Below, one piece after another: positions 6,001 to 6,169 of a stretch of DNA of 6,169 nucleotides. Made by a program: the position numbers and the translations under genes. The stretch lies in NCBI GenBank assembly GCA_002372465.1, contig DFGW01000211.1:1-6169 (forward strand). Reading direction: 5' to 3'. The stretch comes from Butyrivibrio sp. UBA3740. GTDB lineage: Bacteria; Bacillota; Clostridia; Lachnospirales; Lachnospiraceae. How positions within the stretch are numbered: the first letter of the stretch is position 1; every line of letters begins with the position of its first letter. Below the pieces are notes generated by a model, which worked only from the letters and a program-made list of their open reading frames with translations, had not been told where the DNA came from and made no database searches.

Positions 6001-6169
6001 CCAAAGTCTCCTTTTCTTCGTCAGGAAGTGTATCCTCCAAAGTCTCCTCATCCTGCTCATCAGTAGTAACCGATACTACTGTCTTTGGTACTTCCATCTC
6101 TTCATAGGAAGCTGCATTTACATTTAAGGCACTTGAAAGAGTCATTACTGTTGCCAGTGCCAGACTTAT
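1..6169 (-). CDS. Giant BspA-like leucine-rich-repeat surface protein, partial at both ends
   Basis: A single frame stays open for 2,056 codons across the whole window with no stop or frameshift, so the gene is intact here but lacks its start and end. The product is an exported, multidomain protein. In order it has a signal peptide remnant, an acidic stretch, an unrecognised domain with a Gly-rich hydrophobic segment, two BspA-type LRR blocks, two InlB B-type repeats, a CHB_HEX_C_1-like domain and at least five Ig-like repeats. Proteins of this plan in Clostridia are cell-surface or secreted and are usually taken to mediate adhesion or protein binding; that role is inferred here and no ligand can be named. 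No catalytic domain is recognised. The true start should lie a few codons beyond base 6169. The ATG at 6143-6145 (residue 9) is inside the signal-peptide core and is not a credible start. Any sortase motif, SLH or other wall-binding anchor would lie beyond base 1. The frame and length are near certain; the biological role is not. Confidence 0.96.
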   Translation of the reverse strand, partial: MSLALATVMTLSSALNVNAASYEEMEVPKTVVSVTTDEQDEETLEDTLPDEEKETLDETVSDEEQVESEESSETEEASTEETDPVQEEELLEEEELVLDDPTKELSEESDKESESSEKDEFSALEAYEFFQDMDYVVEDSSSLLSVGSDSVPQALVTGFKVSWLGHEVDLLGTSSADGEESGYKTYVNLSEYDGKSPLKFSIDIEHSSGVASVDVIGVVEGESYTISSDRIDFYTGAFQASGYFKEGVSGSAISSISLKLRSTRRISKVSKSDSAISVNSEAVERYQRFNEMCGDVKVTENGNDRKISVSYKEFYSPTAKEIGKEALEVLVEEASPNDIIEDIAKNSFLCVAQGDDGKDYNVYFDTSDPKNIFAYFVDFIDPGAKALKYKVSLQDEKGIYNSVTEFSADLSQFVKVAETMSDYTQYNEDYERMVSDINNSSIKDKDEAIKKAEELRDSRQLYSATTTLIIPLVVACCGGLPGGIGMALLATGAKTFVDCAAEYLWEARAKDILGKEVGVTGKNSSDDGYINGYAENYEYDENGDKTLISKAWLYGYKDRGLTIEMWGENVSPRNFGFDTNDGSGIYYSEFSNYITREVFLPGVKKADADGMYLPKLEEIELPYGLEEFTGAGNPNIKKIKLPRTLKVIGANAFYKSGIERIDLAGTQIEEIGKYAFEESSLSGTVVIPASCTKIGQDAFGSCKNLKKVQIDGNIEKLDAVFRHSNIDELVINGNIDYLLDVSNSASIKSIYLLGKVKELEKKGSYDGRAVNDYFNCIKYSDFYTTLTKQEVETLGLRLRSNDTIHHYGYDPKTGKEEVIITGKCGTNLTYTLYEIDAANRDNKKRYDLYISGTGKMNDYEESGAAPWSEYWLKNVYLEEGITSIGDYAGFKGERLEIPGTVKTIGKYAFYDNRFDGILIIPDSVESIGEYAFSHSSIKNVYIGKGLTKIPDHCFYYCENFSGRIVIPENITEIGGNAFYHIANLANYKRSLLVKGKNLKKVGWWAFDDCEYLYFENPEFISNLTYIGDSAFRNCKYIYGELSFSKEIEDLGFQSFENCTGISAVTFNNSLEDIGGYAFQGCTNLTSARLAGVNWIYKGAFDGCTSLKTIEIGEGLKGIDEFAFRNCRMLTGDLVFPSTTISIGKEAFKNCEKLTSVKFNENLDSIGDRAFKNCTGLKGDLVFSAETGSIGSEAFKNCTGLDGNLIFLEIGSGGLRPKFLGYGAFENCRNITGTVSLDSSYFNSGKKWQRVFYGMDKVEAFLFTNTWEGDCFTAKGETGNYLGDEPDFEGDYDEDENVDRSAIVDISTFPANAVLKCVLKYSYNNLKDLGYNIEDVSGEYMGYTLVYQSEIKVNGVNVWEVNGQRTISLPTITAQGYTFGGWYLTYDCKDGEEAVSGTKLTKETRLFAKWTANQYKVTFDPGEGQIVKGNATKTVTFDASYGELPIAEFGDNAFAGWSSEPEGKSFVTAQTIVRTAGDHTLYAVYKQSPKALSPTTGDAGGKELPSELRKETKIYLFTATGGASIYYTTKAAEASNIPEDDAHLYKTALTAKENMTIYAKTVKAGYRTSDVMTEAFTVIDPSQDYGDVTVEDRAAREFTSADKIPSGLWAAGYKDMEYTGSAITFDDLHVYYGKKLLALNEDYTVKYSNNIKASTDKVKGTITVTGKGNYSGTNKFTFDVKPISLGDMPLSVGDKSGNNSKVQTADIQVEETGKIIKGTTTVTYTREDGKIVVLKSGTDFTYDYSEVKAAPDTTYNVIIRGKGNYTGFAVFTETVYPKKTKTNIAKLTFTFAKSVAADGSELRPKIKITDKITDKKNPYELAAEDTDKGIEGDYHVEYFNNVMPGTATAVVTGNGEKYAGTKTLTFKITGIAISKAKVNIDTTNPVIFDGTGKTPGYALTYQANKKAPVETLYEGEDFTVTPSNNVKKGNGTLTFTGIGKYTGTVKKTFKIGALNFSSGQVTVVCSDSTSSDASSSKARADLGSFAYTKNGVKPDVKLMFGDEELVLNRDYKVKYANNNAVTVNNAKAKTPTITITGAGNFAGTFTRTFSIGQASLE
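2..316 (-). repeat. Ig-like stalk repeat 5 with Ser/Asp-rich insertion, running to the window edge (residues 1952-2056)
   Basis: The signature elements are NRDYKVKYANNN, then TPTITITGAGNFAGTFTRTF. The front half holds an insertion, TVVCSDSTSSDASSSKARAD (1961-1980), with the only cysteine (C1964) in the five-repeat stalk. All eight lysine codons are AAG. The copy ends SIGQ and the next unit appears to begin ASLE at the very edge, so more repeats or an anchor domain should follow outside the window. Confidence 0.78.
317..559 (-). repeat. Ig-like stalk repeat 4 (residues 1871-1951)
   Basis: It opens ISKAKVNIDTTNPVIFDGTG, has YEGEDFTVTPSNNVKKGNGT and closes LTFTGIGKYTGTVKKTFKIG. All three signature elements are present (DFTV.NN, TGxGxYTGT, TFKI). 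The spacing to the neighbouring copies is about 80-90 residues. Confidence 0.8.
560..829 (-). repeat. Ig-like stalk repeat 3 (residues 1781-1870)
   Basis: It carries GDYHVEYFNNVMPGTATAVV, TGNGEKYAGTKTLTFKITG, matching the DYxVxYxNN / TGxGxYxGT / TFKI pattern, with 'GNGEKYAGT' replacing 'GKGNYTGT'. The front half has a lysine- and acid-rich insertion (KIKITDKITDKKNPYELAAE, 1804-1823). Lysine codons here are almost all AAG (13 of 14, hand count). Confidence 0.78.
836..1120 (-). repeat. Ig-like stalk repeat 2, enlarged (residues 1684-1778)
   Basis: It keeps SGTDFTYDYSEVKAAPDTTY and VIIRGKGNYTGFAVF but its front half is enlarged (SLGDMPLSVGDKSGNNSKVQ, then TGKIIKGTTTVTYTREDGKI). The 'YSNN' element has become 'YSEV'. 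The GKGNYTG core is intact. It ends ETVYPKK, where the other copies end in TFxI. Confidence 0.78.
1121..1339 (-). repeat. Ig-like 'DYTVKYSNN-GKGNYSG' repeat 1 (residues 1611-1683)
   Basis: The pattern is EYTGSAITF, then LNEDYTVKYSNN, then GTITVTGKGNYSGTNKFTF, which is the canonical form of a stalk repeat frequent in Lachnospiraceae surface proteins (YTGxxI..., DYTVxYxNN, GxxTVTGKGNYxGT, xxTFxI). It is the best-conserved copy in the window and serves as reference for the following four. A structural spacer role is inferred from family context. Confidence 0.85.
1439..1711 (-). other. CHB_HEX_C_1-like beta domain (residues 1487-1577)
   Basis: The sequence SPTTGDAGGKELPSELRKET, ATGGASIYYTTKAAEASN, LYKTALTAKENMTIYAKTVK and AGYRTSDVMTEAFTV follows the chitobiase/beta-hexosaminidase C-terminal-like pattern ('A-T-x-G-A-x-I-Y-Y-T-T', 'LY...I-x-A-x-A-x-K-x-G-Y-x-x-S'). 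In surface proteins this small Ig-like domain acts as a spacer or carbohydrate-linked accessory module. No glycosidase domain is present in the window, so the name does not imply enzyme activity. A linker (1578-1610) with SQDYGDVTVEDRAAREFTSA follows. Confidence 0.75.
1715..1936 (-). repeat. InlB B-type repeat 2, diverged (residues 1412-1485)
   Basis: It opens with NQYKVTFDPGEGQIVKGNAT, the usual first strand of the family, then YGELPIAEFGDNAFAGWSSE and ends TLYAVYK, where most copies end TLYAKW. The GW pair (1455-1456) and the closing LYAVY keep the family signature, although the GYTF part has become NAFAGW. It is in tandem with repeat 1 with no spacer. Confidence 0.85.
1937..2131 (-). repeat. 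InlB B-type (Listeria-Bacteroides) repeat 1 (residues 1347-1411)
   Basis: The core ISLPTITAQGYTFGGWYL, followed about 20 residues later by LTKETRLFAKWTA, is the classic pattern of this family (GYTFxGW ... TLYAKW). This beta-grasp-like repeat is common in stalks of Gram-positive surface proteins. Residues 1383-1398 between the two motifs carry YDCKDGEEAVSG, which is ordinary for the variable loop. It joins directly to the second copy. Confidence 0.88.
2132..2404 (-). other. Acidic linker between LRR block 2 and the InlB B repeats (residues 1256-1346)
   Basis: The region starts with KVEAFLFTNTWEGDCFTAKG, then has a strongly acidic loop, GDEPDFEGDYDEDENVDRS (1282-1300), in which acidic or Asn residues fall on alternate positions 1290, 1292, 1294, 1296 and 1298. 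It then has a more ordered stretch, FPANAVLKCVLKYSYNNLKD (1308-1327). The first part probably closes the LRR solenoid. The acidic loop resembles a calcium-binding loop but lacks the usual central Gly, so metal binding is only a possibility. No family is recognised for the remainder. Confidence 0.5.
2405..3559 (-). repeat. Second, long BspA-type LRR block with cysteine ladder (residues 871-1255)
   Basis: About 16 repeats of 22-25 residues follow the form hydrophobic strand, 'xxIGxxAFxxC', 'xxLxxV'. Examples are VKTIGKYAFYDN, VESIGEYAFSHS, LTYIGDSAFRNC, LEDIGGYAFQGC, LDSIGDRAFKNC and GSIGSEAFKNC. A cysteine sits two residues after the 'AF' pair plus one (AFxxC) in eleven units, at 957, 1009, 1034, 1058, 1081, 1103, 1126, 1150, 1173, 1197 and 1227. 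The spacing from 1009 to 1197 is 22-25 residues. Unit 978-1009 is longer and carries GGNAFYHIANLANY and VGWWAFDDC. The last unit (AFENC, 1223-1227) follows an insertion (FLEIGSGGLRPKFLG) and the block fades at VFYGMDKVEAFLF. This is the largest single region of the protein and the most likely binding surface. Confidence 0.93.
3560..3721 (-). other. 'GKCGTNLTYTL - ISGTGKMNDY' module heading the second LRR block (residues 817-870)
   Basis: The string GKCGTNLTYTLYE, then a variable loop, then DLYISGTGKMNDYEESGAAP and W867 matches a short beta module that often sits at the start of LRR_5 arrays in Firmicutes surface proteins (typical form: GxCGxNLTWTLD...LTISGTGxMxDY...PW). It runs straight into VYLEEGITSIGDYAGF, the first repeat of block 2. 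Here the loop between its two strands is lengthened by EIDAANRDNKKRYD. The module is recognised from memory of such proteins; its function is not established. Confidence 0.8.
3722..3889 (-). other. Non-LRR linker between LRR block 1 and the CGTNLTY module (residues 761-816)
   Basis: Polar sequence with no LRR strand pattern and no recognised family. It includes DYFNCIKYSDFYTTLTKQEV and LGLRLRSNDTIHHYGYDPKT. The TKQEVETLGLRLR part looks helical. It probably caps the end of the first solenoid; this is inferred only from position. Confidence 0.5.
3890..4387 (-). repeat. First BspA-type (LRR_5) leucine-rich repeat block (residues 595-760)
   Basis: About six to seven repeats follow the BspA pattern, in which a strand with alternating hydrophobics is followed by 'IGxxAF'. 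Clear units are LKVIGANAFYKSG (645-657), IEEIGKYAFEESS (668-680) and CTKIGQDAFGSCKNL (691-705), the strands between them reading IKKIKLP, IERIDLAG and LKKVQIDG. The last repeats decay: AVFRHSNIDELVING and LLDVSNSASIKSIYLLG keep the strand but lose 'IGxxAF'. BspA-type LRRs form curved solenoids used for protein or matrix binding. The block is cut off from the second one by about 110 non-LRR residues. Confidence 0.9.
4388..4690 (-). other. Tyr/Asp/Gly-rich connector to the first LRR block (residues 494-594)
   Basis: After a short amphipathic helix-like stretch (FVDCAAEYLWEARAKDILG) the sequence becomes polar and aromatic: SSDDGYINGYAENYEYDENG, then WLYGYKDRGLTIEMWGENV and FDTNDGSGIYYSEFSNYIT. 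No family is recognised. It ends where the first LRR strand (REVFLPGV) begins, so it may form the N-terminal cap of the LRR solenoid, which is an inference. Confidence 0.5.
4691..4777 (-). other. Internal Gly-rich hydrophobic segment with a Cys-Cys pair (residues 465-493)
   Basis: About 29 residues carry no charged side chain. The stretch runs from TTTLIIPLVV through A-C476-C477 into GGLPGGIGMALLATGA, and is bracketed by the charged helix ending EELRDSRQ and by AKTFVDCAAEYLWEARAK. Length and hydrophobicity are enough for a membrane span or re-entrant hairpin, with Pro and Gly pairs near the middle. In an exported protein with a cleaved signal this is unexpected. The alternative is a buried hydrophobic core of the N-terminal domain. 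A third cysteine follows at 499. Confidence 0.6.
4790..5722 (-). other. Unrecognised N-terminal domain region (residues 150-460)
   Basis: I do not recognise a family here. The first part (about 155-265) looks like beta sandwich, with alternating hydrophobics in stretches such as LKFSIDIEHSSGVASVDVIG and YTISSDRIDFYTGAF. The middle (about 280-345) is mixed and includes SYKEFYSPTAKEIGKEALEVL, which looks helical. Residues 345-415 return to strand-like sequence with an Asp/Gly turn (QGDDGKDYNVYF) and IFAYFVDFIDPGAKALKY. Residues 417-460 form a charged, probably helical segment (MSDYTQYNEDYERMV, then KDKDEAIKKAEELRDSRQ) leading into the hydrophobic segment. Cysteines are few (293 and 350). It could be a sequence unique to this protein group or a known fold too diverged to see by eye. 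Confidence 0.6.
5810..6061 (-). other. Acidic Glu/Ser/Thr-rich low-complexity stretch (residues 37-120)
   Basis: By hand count 43 of 84 residues are Asp or Glu, with four Lys and no Arg, a net charge near -39. Most of the rest are Ser, Thr, Leu, Val and Pro. Short units such as DEE, SEES and EETLEDTLPDEEKETLDE recur imperfectly (the two ETLxD units come from related GAGACTTTGGA DNA). It directly follows the signal peptide and precedes the first folded-looking region, so it is probably a disordered spacer on the mature N-terminus. A role in holding the N-terminus away from the wall or in binding cations is inference. Confidence 0.85.
6110..6169 (-). other. Signal peptide, C-terminal part (residues 1-20)
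   Basis: Residues 1-20 read ISLALATVMTLSSALNVNAA, a hydrophobic core followed by a small-residue cleavage region. The V-N-A at 17-19 fits a signal peptidase I site, so cleavage is likely after residue 19 or 20, just before SYEEMEV. The Met and basic n-region normally found ahead of the core are missing, which places the start codon just past the right edge. No lipobox cysteine is present, so this looks like a Sec/SPI signal and not a lipoprotein signal. Confidence 0.85.

Noticed and set aside
6143..6145. ATG (residue 9) as a possible start codon of the gene
   Set aside because: It would remove half the hydrophobic core of the signal peptide, and the frame is open upstream to the window edge, so the true start is more likely outside.

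Overview
The window lies inside one very large protein-coding gene on the minus strand. Reading the reverse complement from base 6169 down gives 2,056 consecutive sense codons with no stop and no frameshift. The frame is still open at both edges, so the start codon (right edge) and the C-terminus (left edge) are both missing. The window shows no intergenic DNA, RNA gene, mobile element or CRISPR array. The style of the protein (BspA-type leucine-rich repeats, InlB-type B repeats, Ig-like 'GKGNYTG' repeats), the moderate GC and the frequent AGA/ATA codons suggest a gut or rumen Clostridia, most likely Lachnospiraceae such as Butyrivibrio or a relative. The taxon is an inference.

Layout in protein order (right to left on the + strand; residue 1 is the first codon in the window): remainder of a signal peptide (1-20); a strongly acidic Glu/Ser/Thr-rich stretch (37-120); an unrecognised mixed domain (about 150-460) ending in a charged helix; a Gly-rich hydrophobic segment with a Cys-Cys pair (465-493); a Tyr/Asp/Gly-rich connector (494-594); a first LRR_5/BspA block (595-760); a break holding a linker and a 'GKCGTNLTYTL...ISGTGKMNDY' module (761-870); a second, long LRR block with a regularly spaced cysteine ladder (871-1255); an acidic linker (1256-1346); two InlB B-type repeats (1347-1485); a chitobiase/hexosaminidase C-terminal-like (CHB_HEX_C_1-type) domain (1487-1577); and at least five divergent Ig-like repeats (1611-2056) that run off the left edge.

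Taken together this is an exported, modular surface protein. The likely plan is an acidic spacer near the N-terminus, LRR solenoids as the probable binding surface, and a stalk of small beta domains leading to an anchor that is not in the window. The ligand cannot be read from the sequence. The parts not explained by known families are the 150-594 region with its internal hydrophobic segment, and the clear change in lysine codon use between the LRR block and the C-terminal stalk.
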